The position numbers were made by a program, and so were the translations under genes. A stretch of 64,000 bases of DNA from Bactericera cockerelli (taxonomy: Eukaryota > Arthropoda > Insecta > Hemiptera > Triozidae): positions 18,001,224 to 18,065,223 of the forward strand of contig CM044957.1 of the NCBI GenBank assembly GCA_024516035.1, given 5' to 3'. Under the pieces are notes generated by a model. The model was not told the origin of the DNA and did not search any database. It saw only the letters and a list, made by a program, of their open reading frames with translations. The first letter of the stretch is position 1, and each line of letters starts with the position of its first letter. This document shows positions 46,190 to 57,560 of the stretch, one piece after another.

Positions 46190-46605
46190 AACTAGTGGTT
46201 CTGTGAACTGTAAACCTCACACAGATTCAACTATCGCAATATAAATGTCTAATTAAGGATAAGGACATCGAGACCTTTCATTCAATACCCCACTCGATAG
46301 GTTTTAATTAAAAAATATCAACCGGCCCTATTTTTGGCACATTTTTTTACCACAGTTTGGCCCTCTTAGCTTTCAAGATCACCAAATTTTACTAATGAAC
46401 TCAAATATATTTTCTCAACGAATTAAAAAAAAAAAAAAAAAAAAAAAAATCATGAGCCTGTTTCAATAAAAATAGAAAATCGTTTTCAAGTTTCACCAAA
46501 ACGGCCCCCATTTGGCCCCGAGTGGCCCAAATTGTCCCAAAAACAATAGGTAAAATTATAAGACCCCAATACACATGTATACTAAATTTCAACACTTTTG
46601 AATAG
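46190..46605. other. transposon-like noncoding sequence with a poly(A) run
   Basis: A run of about 24 A lies at 46426-46449. The wording around it (accggccctatttttggcac, cggcccccatttggccccg) resembles terminal regions of old DNA transposons. It borders the fold-back on the left and has no counterpart on the right. Confidence 0.4.
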
Positions 46606-47319
46606 TAGCCCAGGCAAATTAGTGCTCTAGCGTCAAAAAATTGCTCAATAGCTGGAAATCGTTTTAAACCCTTAAAGGGGTCCTGAATAATGGGTATATG
46701 AGTTTGCGACGGATTTTAGGTTGTGCTTCCGAGTTTAGGGCCTAAATAGTGCAAATTTTTTGCACTTTTTTTAAAATTGCGCTTATAACTCAAAATGTAT
46801 TTATTCTACAGAAAATTTTACTCAGTTCTTATCTAAGGAACATAAAATTATGCGTCTAATGACGTTTGAATCATTAAAAAAGGTTAAGCCGTTCAGCCAC
46901 AATCGCTCCTCAAAGATGGGTGGTTTTTTCAAACATAGCTCAAATTTTGAAAATTCTCAACTTTTAACGCCTGTAAGTCAAAAAGGACTGCACCAATTGA
47001 AAAATTTAATAGAATCGAACTTGTAGAAAATGTAATTTTAAGTAAAATACTGTTTAAAATTTGAAATTTGCTCACTCCAGTGCTGAGATATGAATTTTAA
47101 ACCGAAAGAGTTCCTAGAGCCAAATTTTCGCTAAGGCAGTGCAACGCAAAAAACTTCGTCTGAACTCTAAAATTATCACATTCTTACAACTTTTCAAGCA
47201 AAACTGAACGTCATCTACTGAATTCAGTCGAATAGGTAGTTTAAAATATTGAGAAACTTGCACTCAATTTTACTAAGATCTGTTTACTGAACATGTGATT
47301 TCAAGACAGCAGGCACACT

Positions 47320-47892
47320 ATGGAGGATGTAACTTGTTTTATATGCGGGAACATTGTGCAAGAAGGAGCGGAGAGAGGAATATTAAAGGAAAAGTCACTT
47401 CGAACGTTTATTGAGGCCAAGAAGAGGAGGAATGATGGGCATCACACGTGGTTACAGACTCAGAAATCTGCTATACTTCACGAGAAGTGTCGCAAAGGTG
47501 TCTACAGAAAGGAGTCAAACATTGTAAAGGCCGAAAAAGAAGCAGGAAACGGAAGCCGTGTGACAAGAGGCCGTGAGGAAATACCAAAATTCAACTTTAA
47601 GGAGCTCTGCTTCTACTGTGGAAAAGATGCCTCTGAAAGCTTCAAGGTTAAACAGAAAAAGCTTCCTCTTCATAGACGTGAAATTCAGACACAAGAAATA
47701 ATGCAAAAAATTAAAGGTTCTGCAATTGCCAGAGGAGATGAAATGGGGGTGGTGGTATTGCGTAAGATGGCAACTGAATCAGACCTCGTAGCCGCTGAAG
47801 GCAAGTACGATTCTTGTCGTGGTATGTTCTTTAATTCACGCCCATCTATGGATCCTGATGCAGCTCAAGGTATATCTGGACGAGGGGAGTGA
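47320..47892 (+). CDS. zinc-finger-like ORF of the fold-back unit, function unknown
   Basis: The 190-residue frame starts at an ATG and ends at TGA. It shows two zinc-binding-type modules: C6-x2-C9 with H54-x2-C57 (CFICG ... LHEKC), and C97-x2-C100 (LCFYCGK) with a late partner KYDSC (164-166). In the last motif aspartate stands where histidine is usual in similar YH-x-x-C motifs, so the second module may be damaged. I associate this layout (C-x2-C, FIEA-KKR, H-x2-C, FYCGK) with transposon-linked proteins of insects, but I cannot name the family. The same frame exists as an interrupted copy on the opposite strand (48616-49265). It may be the N-terminal part of a longer transposase-associated protein whose rest is lost. 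Confidence 0.55.
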   Translation: MEDVTCFICGNIVQEGAERGILKEKSLRTFIEAKKRRNDGHHTWLQTQKSAILHEKCRKGVYRKESNIVKAEKEAGNGSRVTRGREEIPKFNFKELCFYCGKDASESFKVKQKKLPLHRREIQTQEIMQKIKGSAIARGDEMGVVVLRKMATESDLVAAEGKYDSCRGMFFNSRPSMDPDAAQGISGRGE

Positions 47893-48615
47893 ATTAATGT
47901 AGTAACTGGGGCTTTGAAGCCGAAAGACCTAAGTTTCCCAGTTACTGGGGTTTAACGAAGAAAAGGCCGCTGGTTCAATAACGCTACTACGAAAGGTGTA
48001 GGTGTATTAAAGAGTATTAAATTTACACGGAAAGATAAAAGGAAGAAATAAACTACTACTATGAAATGAGATTGGATGATCTTACCTTGAGTACTTGTAC
48101 CAAGCACTTACGCCTTTAGAAGGGGATCAAAGGTAGATCGAGGAAGGAGAGAAGATGTACCCTGACCACTGGTTGTTACAATCTGAACGAGGCATCGTCG
48201 TTCCCAATCTATCGTACCGAATCTCTGGCTTTCTTTGTAAGATCATATGATATGCCTATCATCTGATATCGAAGTGTTATCTCTAACAGTTAGGGGCGTA
48301 GAGATCGAGTGATATGCGCGGGGTAAGTTTGGAGTCAATTCAAACTGGAGTCACATGGCGTGAACAGGGAGAGTTCGCTCAAACTGGTCACTAGTGGGAT
48401 TGATTTCACCTTCAGTATTGAGGTTCTAGGTACTAACGACTTCTTAGGAGTGAAGCACTGAATACCCCCCCAAAGCATGGAACGTATCATGGCCTTATCA
48501 TCACTAAAAATTCATTAACTCAATTCGTATATGACAACGCCGATATAAACATGGATACCATTGATGGCCATGAAAAGTGGTTCACTCCTAAGAAGTCGTT
48601 AGTACCCAGAACCTC

Positions 48616-49265
48616 CATATCTTTTCCACAGTAGAAGCAGAGCTCCTTGAAGTTGAATTTTGGTATTTCCTCACGGCCTCTTGTCACACGGCTTCCGTTT
48701 CTTGCTTCTTTTTCGGCCTTTACAGTGTTTGACTCCTTCGTGTAGACACCTTTGCGACACTTCTCGTGAAGTATAACAGATCTTTGAATCTGTAACCACG
48801 TGTGATGCACATCATTTCTCCTCCTGCTGTCCTCAATGAACATTCGAAGTGACTTTTCCTTTAATATTCCTCTATCTTTGCCTTTGATATGTTGTAGTCA
48901 CTGTAGCCGAGTGAGTTAGCGCGCTAGGCATTGCATGCATGGTGACCTGGGTTCAATTCCCAGCGGGATGGGATTTTTTCTGCTCTGTAGCTCTGTACTT
49001 GGATGTTCGGGGTCCACTCATACTTCGTGAGTCGTGAGGAAATAAGAGTAGCTGCTTTGATATGAAGCAGCGACCAGTGGCTGAATCATAGGCATACAAA
49101 TAATACAAGATATTGTAAATTAAACTGGCAAAGTTCTATGATTCTGCGCTACCCACTAAAACTGTGACATAACAACACAAAGAAAATGCATTTTTAGTAT
49201 TACATTATTATTAATATTCCTTCTTGCACAATGTTCCCGCATAAAAAACAAGTTACATCCTCCAT
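48616..49265 (-). pseudogene. second copy of the zinc-finger-like ORF, split by a SINE
   Basis: The minus-strand copy begins with the same ATG context at 49265 (cactATGGAGGATG) and keeps the first C-x2-C. It is interrupted by the insertion at 48872-49210, then resumes with GILKEKSLR-like sequence, HHTWLQ, LHEKCRKGVYTKESN and LCFYCGKD. After GKD it diverges from the left copy and runs into the short inverted block near the centre. The two copies differ at several residues in the shared part (for example KKRRND against SRRRND), so the duplication is not brand new. Confidence 0.8.
48872..49210 (+). mobile_element. tRNA-headed SINE inserted in the fold-back right arm
   Basis: An 11-bp direct repeat, ttaatattcct, flanks it (48861-48871 and 49211-49221). 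It is missing from the left arm, which proves the insertion. The head has an A box (tagccgagtgagttagcgc, near 48906) and a B box (gggttcaattccc, near 48949). The body contains ctgtacttggatgttcgggg and ends in an ATT-rich tail. An anticodon-like ttgcatg hints at a tRNA-Ala-type ancestor; that is inference. Related copies lie at 38053-38215 and 39155-39235. Confidence 0.9.
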
Positions 49266-49989
49266 AGTGTGCCACCTGTTTTGAAATCACAACATGTTCA
49301 GTGAAGATCTTAGTAAAATTGAGTGCAAGTTTCTCAATATTTTAAACTACCTATTCGACTGAATTCAGTAGATGACGTTCACTTTTGCTTGAAAAGTTGT
49401 AAGAATGTGATAATTTTAGAGTTCAGACGAAGTTTTTTGCGTTGCACTGCCTTAGCGAAAATTTGGCTCTAGGAACTCTTTCGGTTTAAAATTCATAGCT
49501 CAGCACTGGAGTGAGCAAATTTCAAATTTTAAACAGTATTTTACTTAAAATTACATTTTCTACAAGTTCGATTCTATTAAATTTTTCAATTGGTGCAGTC
49601 CTTTTTGACTTACAGGCGTTAAAAGTTGAGAATTTTCAAAATTTGAGCTATGTTTGAAAAAACCACCCATCTTTGAGGAGCGATTGTGGCTGAACAACTT
49701 AACCTTTTTAATGATTCAAACGTCATTAGACGCATAATTTTATGTTCCTTAGATAAGAACTGAGTAAAATTTTCTGTAGAATAAATACATTTTGAGTTAT
49801 AAGTGCAATTTTAAAAAAAGTGCAAAAAATTTGCACTATTTAGGCCCTAAACTCGGAAGCACAACCTAAAATCCGTCGCAAACTCATATACCCATTATTC
49901 AGGACCCCTTTAAGGGTTTAAAACGATTTCCAGCTATTGAGCAATTTTTTGACGCTAGACCCCATTTTAGCACTAATTTGCCTGGGCTA

Positions 49990-51930
49990 TAGGGAATACT
50001 TCGAGAGTTATCGCGGAACAGACAGACAGACGCACAGACAAAAGAAAGCCAAATCGTCCAGTATGCAAGTTAAAACAGAACCTCACTGTGATTACTTCAA
50101 AACCAGCCAATATTGCAATGTTAATTTTATAGTAAGAATTATGAGATCTTCAGAAATGCGAAAAAAAGCTTTCCACCTTGAAATAATTATAAAATACTGA
50201 CGAGAACGAGAAGAAGTTCAGCGTAGGTAGGTACCTTTATAGAAAGATCATATCATTATTTATAAAGTTGCGTGCCATGGATACATTTCTGAGTTCTTTG
50301 TCATAAAGATAATTATTAATGATAGTTACTTATAGTCATTTTGATCAATATACGTATTATTAACATATACGTATAATAATAATTAACAGTGTTGTGATTT
50401 ACCTGTTCAAAGGTAATTTAATATCAAGGTTTTTCAGTTTTTTCACCCTTATAATACAGTTTTGAAAGCTTTGCGTTTGGTTTACAAAATAATACGAACG
50501 TTTAGGTAATTTAAATATTTATTTAGCGCAGAGTTATACCACAGCTTTGGCAAAGGCACACTAAGTTCATTGATATGGACGTGTATAGTATGTTTTATTA
50601 ATAGAGCTGTCGCAGGTGCGAGCTCCTGGGGTTGCGGTAAGTTTTCAGGTTAAAGTTTTTTGACCGTGACTGAATTCTGGCCGTAATTCAGTGAGTCAAA
50701 TGTTAGGAAAACTAATCCACAATTCAAGAAAACAAGTAGTGAATGACTGATTTTATGGTGAACTAGCCGCGTTGCGGTACGTTCACCGAGGCATGGCCGT
50801 GCAGGTGAAAGAAAAGTATTTGCTAGTTATGTATTTGTAGTTAATGTGATACCATTACCTCTTCTCACTTCATAATTATGGTTATCACATACCCAAATAT
50901 GTATGATTATGTAATCATCTCTATGTTGCAACACGAAAGGTTGAAGCCTTTTAAAATTGTCGCATCGGAAAAAAGCGAATATGTCGTCGTGACAGCGGAT
51001 TTGTGGCTACATGTTTCAATTCACACGTTCTTATAAGGCTATTTTTTATACCAAGGATTTCATCGTGTTCTGGGCTTCGGACACCTTTATCGCTCATAAT
51101 AAAATGCCTTTGAAATTTTGTCAGGAATCTCTTTGTGTATTCAGGACTTACAAAAAATGATTTTCAAATTTCCACTTTTTGACGTAAAATTTAACCCCCC
51201 CCCCCCCCTCTCCTTAGTCTACGCCACTAGGTATGCAGATAATGTTGTCATGTACTTAAATAAAAGCGAGACAGACTCAAAATGCATCCTTGTATGAATA
51301 ATTCATAGCCTTGTGTGACTGAAGATATTTCTAGTCCAAAACCAGTCATCTCTTATCAGAGAGGGACACAAAGTTGTACGACGTGTTATAAAGAGTGATG
51401 GAGAATATTTTCCAGCTAATGATCAGAACCAGCTTCACTGCGACTTCAGAATAAACGAGCATTGGCCGGAGCGTTGAACCCACATCCTACGCATTGCAAG
51501 ATTAATGGTACAACCGCAGCACATAAAGTATCGTTAGCGCAAAAGTAAACTTCAATCAGTATCGAACCTACTTGTTAATAGCTTTAACCCCGGAGTTAAT
51601 GAAGACAGAATAAAGATCACGGTCAGCAGATTGTTCACTGATCACTCATCAGTCCAATTTGTAAGAGACAGTAAAACGTCAAGGAACAAACAATTGTGTC
51701 GCAGTATGATGGAATTGGTTCTCCGTGATGAAGTTTATCGATCCGAGGTAATCTTGTCAATTCAATCAGTTACCTACTATTAAGCATATTGCATAATCAT
51801 AAGTATGCATTACATAATACATTTCTTTATAGCTAATGCATTTCTTTATAGTATTTATATTGTGTAACATAGTTAGAACAAGATCCTATGAGTCCAAGAT
51901 CAATGGCATTCAATTGATTTAATAGATTTC
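49990..51930. other. unassigned sequence with transposon-like traces
   Basis: Just right of the fold-back, cttcgagagttatcgcggaa followed by an acagacagacag tract looks like the outer end of an old transposon. A run of 14 C (51195-51208) followed by tctacgccactag is another repeat-like trace. A B-box-like tgaacccacatcc lies near 51475. Confidence 0.4.
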
Positions 51931-52378
51931 GGAAGATGTGATGAACCATGCATATATTTGATGGAAGATGTGATGAACCATTCATATTTGATGAAAGATG
52001 TGATGAACCATTCATATTTGATGGAAGATGTGATGAACCATGCGTATTTGATGGAATATGTAATGAACCATCATTCAATTGACCGAAGATCGGAAGATGT
52101 GATGAAACATTCATATTTGATGGAAGATGTGATGAATCATTCATATTTCATGGAAGATGTGATGAACCATTCATATTTGATGGAAGATATGATGAACCAT
52201 TCATATTTCATGGAAGATGTGATGAACTATTCATATTTGATGGAATATGTGATGAACCATGCATATTTGATGGAAGATGTGATGAGCCATTCATATTTAA
52301 TGGATAATGTAATGAACCATTCATATTTGATGGAAGATGTAATGAACCATTCACATATTTGATGGAAGATGTGATGAA
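51931..52378. repeat. 30-bp minisatellite, about 14 units
   Basis: The unit is atggaagatgtgatgaacca plus ttcatatttg. It is repeated with point changes, and one unit near 52065-52100 carries an insertion (ttcaattgaccgaagatc). Because 30 is a multiple of three, the array is open in both strands: plus gives repeats of MEDVMNHSYL and minus gives repeats of NGSSHLPSNM. This openness follows from the unit length and does not show that a protein is made. Confidence 0.95.
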
Positions 52379-52499
52379 AAATCAATACTTCATCATTTAA
52401 TTATTTTTGCATTTACTAGAAAACCAATTTGTATTTCAGACATTCATTATCAACACTAATACAAGGGATATATCTACGTCATTCCATCAAATGTATGAA

Positions 52500-52725
52500 A
52501 TTTCAACAATACGTCAGCAAATAAGTACCTTCCAATAAAGAATCAGGTAACCACCAGGCGAGGTTAATGCTCAAAGCATTTTCTACCATCTAACCCTCAG
52601 AGTCTTATCATTATGTGATCACAAACTCAAATTAATGAGGAAAAATTCATGCACTGGGTGGATTCGAATCAACGGATCCCTAGGCTACCTGGATTACCAG
52701 GTAGCGTAGAGTCCTATTCAGGGGG
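52500..52725 (-). mobile_element. possible tRNA-headed SINE with hairpin in the head
   Basis: On the minus strand a B-box-like TTGATTCGAATCC (near 52660) follows a perfect hairpin gctacctgg-atta-ccaggtagc (52684-52705). The hairpin sits where an anticodon arm would be. A body of uncertain length runs toward 52500. No second copy in the window confirms it. Confidence 0.35.
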
Positions 52726-52950
52726 TTCAATGATTATTTATAAGAAAAAAACGACGCTCAATTGATCTGGAAGGGAATAGAAACAGGGCGATAACCTGCA
52801 AAGTTTTGGTCAACATCTTATATAAAAAATAAGAAAAATACAACAAATAAGCAAGTATCTATGCCTAATTATTACAAATTTTGAAATATTTTTCAGTATC
52901 ACGACATAACATACAATACCATTCTCAACACATCTAAAACATTCAGTGTT

Positions 52951-52979
52951 AGAAAAAAAAAAAAAAAAAAAAAAAAAAA
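52951..52979 (+). repeat. poly(A) tract
   Basis: About 28 A. It may be the tail of an unrecognised retroelement to its left. Confidence 0.9.
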
Positions 52980-52999
52980 CATAACTCTGGTAGAACGTG

Positions 53000-54430
53000 T
53001 GGCAGTCAGGCCAAAGATCACCCTCGCTCTGCTAGGAGACCCTGAAACCAACAAGCCACCAAATTTGGGACTGAGAATTTGACCCTCAATAACTGACCTT
53101 TGAACTCACTCTTGAAAACACCCATATTATACAATACCATGTCAATTTTCTTTATTTAATTATAACAATTACGTATGTAGTAACTATACGAGGTGAGGTG
53201 TTAAGTGCCTGTTTTAGTGTAGTCGTGATTCAATAATTAAATATTTTATACCTCGGAATGGACCATGTATAATTTTATATTTTACAAGAATCTGCTACAA
53301 GAAAAGAAGGAAAAAAAAACCAATAATTAATTTCAAGTACCTAATTCAAACCTGTACTCATAAAGCCATTTTCGTTACTCTTTGCTAGTATGAATCATTT
53401 CCTCTTCATCATTTTCCGTTTAATAACGGAACAAAATTCCTCGCCAGCCTCTCCAGTCAGCTTTGATCTTCCAGAGACTGACTTTTAGTACCCACTTAAA
53501 GTTGTTACAAGAGTGCTATTTGCACTTATAGTTTCAATGGCAAGAGATATGAGAATTTCTTTGGCTAGGATGTCTACATGTTTAGTTACTTATGTCTTCA
53601 AATCAATTTGTTCAGTTTTAGTTATGTGAGATGCTAACATGACATATTTGTGTTCTGTTGTACCAATTCAACAATATTCTTCATAATCCTCAGCTTGAAT
53701 ATCTCTTATAACCTATCTTTGTTCCATAATATTATCCTGTCTTTTATTGATGTTTTTTACGGTTTATTATTTCTGTACAAAGTTACTCCTCAGTAGTAAG
53801 AGGTACACACATGCACATGCACACCCAAGTTACTCTCAAGCAACGAGTAATGTAATGAAGAAAGAAAACTGTCAATGTGACAGGTACATGTTTTTCATCA
53901 GAGAAGTTGGAATGCAATAAATACAACGCCCTCCTAGTACTACTGACTAATGGTGTACAACTGGTCCATTCATAAGTCCAAATGATGAGGCATTATATCA
54001 CAATCTAACGAGAGAACCAGTTAGCCCTGCCTAGGCGCCTGGCTTTAATTCTCAAGCTATGCAGAGGTTGAGTTCAAGGCGATACTCATGAGACACTTAC
54101 ACTCTCTGGTATCAGTTATCTTAATCCCCATTTCCATTCAGCTATGTGGGGATTGTGGGGACTAGCAGCTACCGGGTGTGGTGGACACTGGACGAGGCGA
54201 GACAAGTGGATGATGGATGCTGTAACCATCTCAGAGCTGTAATGGCAAATATGCCAAAAGCCGATGTTTTGCTTTGCACCACATGTGGCGAGGCAATCTG
54301 CAACTGACAGCTCTTATGTAAATAAATGCTGCTGCGTGTCTAGCTAAATGTCTGTCAGACCGAAACAAAATGCGCTTGAGTAATAAAGATATGTCTGCAT
54401 TTTTAGAAGAACAACTCATACATTGAGACA
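53000..54430. other. unassigned AT-rich sequence
   Basis: No gene, RNA or repeat was recognised. Confidence 0.4.
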
Positions 54431-54670
54431 GCATAATTTTATTGAAAAGAGCGCAAAGGAATCCGTCCCCATGGAAGATGAACGACTATCTGTTTGTTAC
54501 ACGCTCGTTTTTTGTTGAAACGCACTGCTAATCTTTTCGCCATAACTTCACTTGGCTCCTGTGCTTGGTTCACCCAGTCTGCTACTATGCCATGTGTAAT
54601 GTGTATTGTGTGTTTATTACGGTCACCAGAGTAGTTTGACAAGGCCAAGTCAGCTCTAGTTCAAATGGTG
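54430..54670 (-). pseudogene. weak candidate: remnant of a proteasome assembly chaperone 4-like gene
   Basis: A minus-strand frame (from about 54660) reads RADLALSNYSGD, then HITHGIVADWVNQAQEPSEV followed by MAKRLAVRFNKK and NKQIVV. Another frame just after it reads MGTDSFALFSIK. The order 'LA..., AKRLA...KQ, then TDSFAL' recalls the small PSMG4 family, which helps assemble the proteasome 20S core. The frame is shifted near 54470, has a stop upstream of RAD and has no start, so it would be a decayed copy. The similarity is only by eye from memory and could be chance. Confidence 0.22.
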
Positions 54671-55868
54671 TTGTTTTTGGCATCCTATGCACTGGCCACA
54701 TTACAGAGCAATGTCATTTCAACCCGCAGCACGTTGGCTAAATACTCGGTTAATCACTCAAGTACACTAGATAATGGGATTAGCCCGGACTCCCAGAACT
54801 GACAGACCAAACAAGCTATTAGATTAGAGCTACCAAGGTAATTAATATATCGTACCACATTAGTACTGCAATAGGTAAGTAACATTGGGAGTTTTTATGT
54901 TCTGTGTCGGATTTAATTGAAACGTAACGAATGGCATTCGCTTTCCACCCCAGCTATTTTTACGACACTTTACAAGTAATGAGTGTCAGAAAAAAACTTG
55001 GTTGTAAATAATTAAGTTTCACCAAATTCGGAATGGATAGGTCAGTGGGAAATAATCCATTAACAGAAATCTCGGAATACATAAATCTTGATTCGTCAAT
55101 AGAATTTCTTAACTGTTGAAATGTAGTTTTTGGAGGAATAATCTTGAGAATTTTTTAGGATGATTACGAGAAAAAAATTTATGCATCTTAATGTAGGTAC
55201 CTACTTATTAGAGAAACATCCTTTAAGTAGGCAAATTATTAGTTTTTCTTATCAAGCCAAACATACATGGCCACTCAGTGACTGATTGATTTATAACCAA
55301 GTAGTTCAACTATGATCGATGAGTAAAATAAAAGGGCTCTCTTGATGTACTTAGGTAGGAACTCTACAACAGAACAGCTTTCAATATAAGCACGCAGTGT
55401 CTGAGAATGTAATAATAATGCTAGGTATTTTCCGCTTTCCGTGGTATGAAATTTAGAATCGACCAACGAATGGCCTTAATGGTAGCTGCAGCCACGTCTT
55501 TTAGGGCTTATATTTTGTCTAGAGGGAATCATATTCATTAAATTTTTGCCACCTTTTATCGTTTGATTGCCCATGACAACTGGAATAACTATAAATATAA
55601 GTAGTGCCTTATTTAGACTGTCAGCGCAATACAGGAAGTCCCATTATGCCAACAGAATAAACAAAGTTACAAATAAGAACATACTCAAAAGTCTGTTTTT
55701 TTTTACAAGCACAGTACATAGATTGGTATGCGGCACAAAGTCACTCATTCAACCCCAAAGAAGAAGATGACCAATTGACCATCTCTCAGGTTCGTCAATA
55801 CATAAACCATTACTTGACTTGTCATATTAAATGTACGAGAGCATACAAGTCCTGTGTAGCTTTAATTA
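54671..55868. other. unassigned sequence
   Basis: Nothing recognised. Confidence 0.4.
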
Positions 55869-55869
55869 A

Positions 55870-56044
55870 GTTTTTTTTTTATTTTTTTTTAAAGTTATCA
55901 TATTAAATTTGTGTTTACCAATTTCGTGATCTCACACAACTAATCAATCTCGCTTTACTAAATCTACGCTGATACCGGGACTTGAACCACCGACCATCAG
56001 GTTACAAGTTCGCCGCCTTATCGATCAAGCTACTGAGGTCGGTT
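55870..56044 (-). mobile_element. tRNA-headed SINE with target-site duplication
   Basis: Read on the minus strand: a head with tcagtagcttgatcgataag (A-box side), an anticodon-loop-like acttgtaacc and the B box ggttcaagtcccgg. A body with agcgtagatttagtaaagcg follows, and a poly(A) tail that shows as T-runs at 55870-55893. A 17-bp direct repeat, tgtgtagctttaattaa (one mismatch), flanks it at 55853-55869 and 56045-56061. It is the best copy of the family also seen at 20285-20418 and 63644-63800. Confidence 0.88.
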
Positions 56045-56061
56045 TGTGTGGCTTTAATTAA

Positions 56062-57390
56062 ATTTAATTTATAAGACGACCAAAATTTCATTGATGCCAT
56101 TGAGATTGAAGATCACCTTCGCATCCGTACCATTCCTATAATTCATACACTGTTATTATACATACAAGGAACAGCAGAACCATTATTATACTAGCATGTA
56201 CAGTCATTTTAGTTACGGTAGTATCATCATATCTATTTTTGGTATTGATTATAAAGATTCATCAATTTCAAACTTCAATATAACAATTCGCAGTCTCAAC
56301 TACAAAAAGTTATGAAAGAAAAATGGATAGGTTTTACTACTCTCTAAGGCCAAAATTGAACAATGAATTATCAAATACTAGAACAACCTTCGGGTCTGAT
56401 GTTTTGATGAATGATATCAACTATTATTGTCATAGATTGGATTGATTAGAAAGAGGATAAAGGATAATTGTGTGCAGACTTTTGATAATGGGAACCGGTA
56501 GGTATAGGTCATTGCTAAAGTTTCTTAACAATCCTAAGAAGACCTTAACTTTAGAATCAGTAAAAGTAGGTAGGTTAGTGTGTTATGTATTTCTATATAA
56601 TTGTATAATAAAATTATTTTCAATGATCTGATTCCGAAAGTAGCTTCGTTAAAAATGTAAGGTATGCACTTAAAACCTTTAGTCATTGTATGTATATTTT
56701 TTTCGTATTCTCTATTTTCATGGATATAACTTCAACATTAGAAGTACCTACTTTGCAAGTCATAAAACGGAATAGTTAACGAGTGAATGTTAATGATAGA
56801 TTGATTCAGCATAAAATGATTTATTGAGCTCTCAGAAGCTTTTATCTTCTTTTATCCATCTCGCCATCAGATATTTTGTCTTGTATAACCCGTGGTACGT
56901 GATGTGAGACAGGATCTGTTCGTGTGATCTAATATTTCGCATTGAACACTGAACAATCTTGCACATAGGGTTGTCGGAATTGCACAAGTTTGACTCCCAC
57001 CTAGAGGGCCTGTCCCCTAAAATCGGCCATCTTTGTTAGTTTTAACACAGAGGAAATCACAATAGCAAACTAATTTTTCTTCTTACATGCTTTTGAAGGT
57101 AGTAACGCTAGCCATATTGGATAGTCTATTAGGGGACATATTTATTATCCATGAGATATGAGTTATGATGTCTCCATTTACTTATTTATCCACGGTTTTA
57201 TCACTACTAAAAATTGCTCAAAATTTTAAACACAATTTTATTATATATCTGATGAGTTATCTATTATGTAGTAAATGTAGGGATTTCGAATTTAGATTTG
57301 ACATTTGGATACCTACTGAGGAAAATCAAGGGAGTGAAAGAGGAAGAGGAGCAACATACATATATTCTATGGATGTGGGTTTTTGCCAAT
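56062..57390. other. unassigned AT-rich sequence
   Basis: Nothing recognised. Confidence 0.4.
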
Positions 57391-57397
57391 CTTTTTT

Positions 57398-57526
57398 ACT
57401 TTCCTTATCCTATAATAAGGAAAGTATTGTATTCGTCGAAAATTTGACCTACCCAGTTTTTCACATTTCTGGACGAATCATAGCTTCAGGATACCAAAAA
57501 AGTTGTTTTCAGCCATTGGTCCGTGC

Positions 57527-57560
<34 letters not shown>

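Larger units (their letters stand above)
46606..49989. repeat. 3.4-kb fold-back: inverted duplicate of a transposon-like unit
   Basis: The left arm (from tagcccaggcaaattagtgc at 46606) and the right arm (ending at 49989) are reverse complements over about 750 bp of leader plus the start of a reading frame, with few differences. Among these are a 9-bp deletion near 46628 on the left and a 339-bp SINE insertion on the right. The similarity continues through the reading frame to the GKD codons (about 47630 left, 48616 right). It resumes for a 35-bp block, gaggttctaggtactaacga onward (48420-48454 left, 48581-48615 right), around a 126-nt spacer. The left arm therefore keeps about 790 bp that the right arm has lost. 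No terminal motif or target duplication could be assigned. Confidence 0.9.

Noticed and set aside
51931..52378. CRISPR array or repeat-protein gene
   Set aside because: The units are directly adjacent with no unique spacers, the context is eukaryotic, and the open frames on both strands follow from the unit length of 30.
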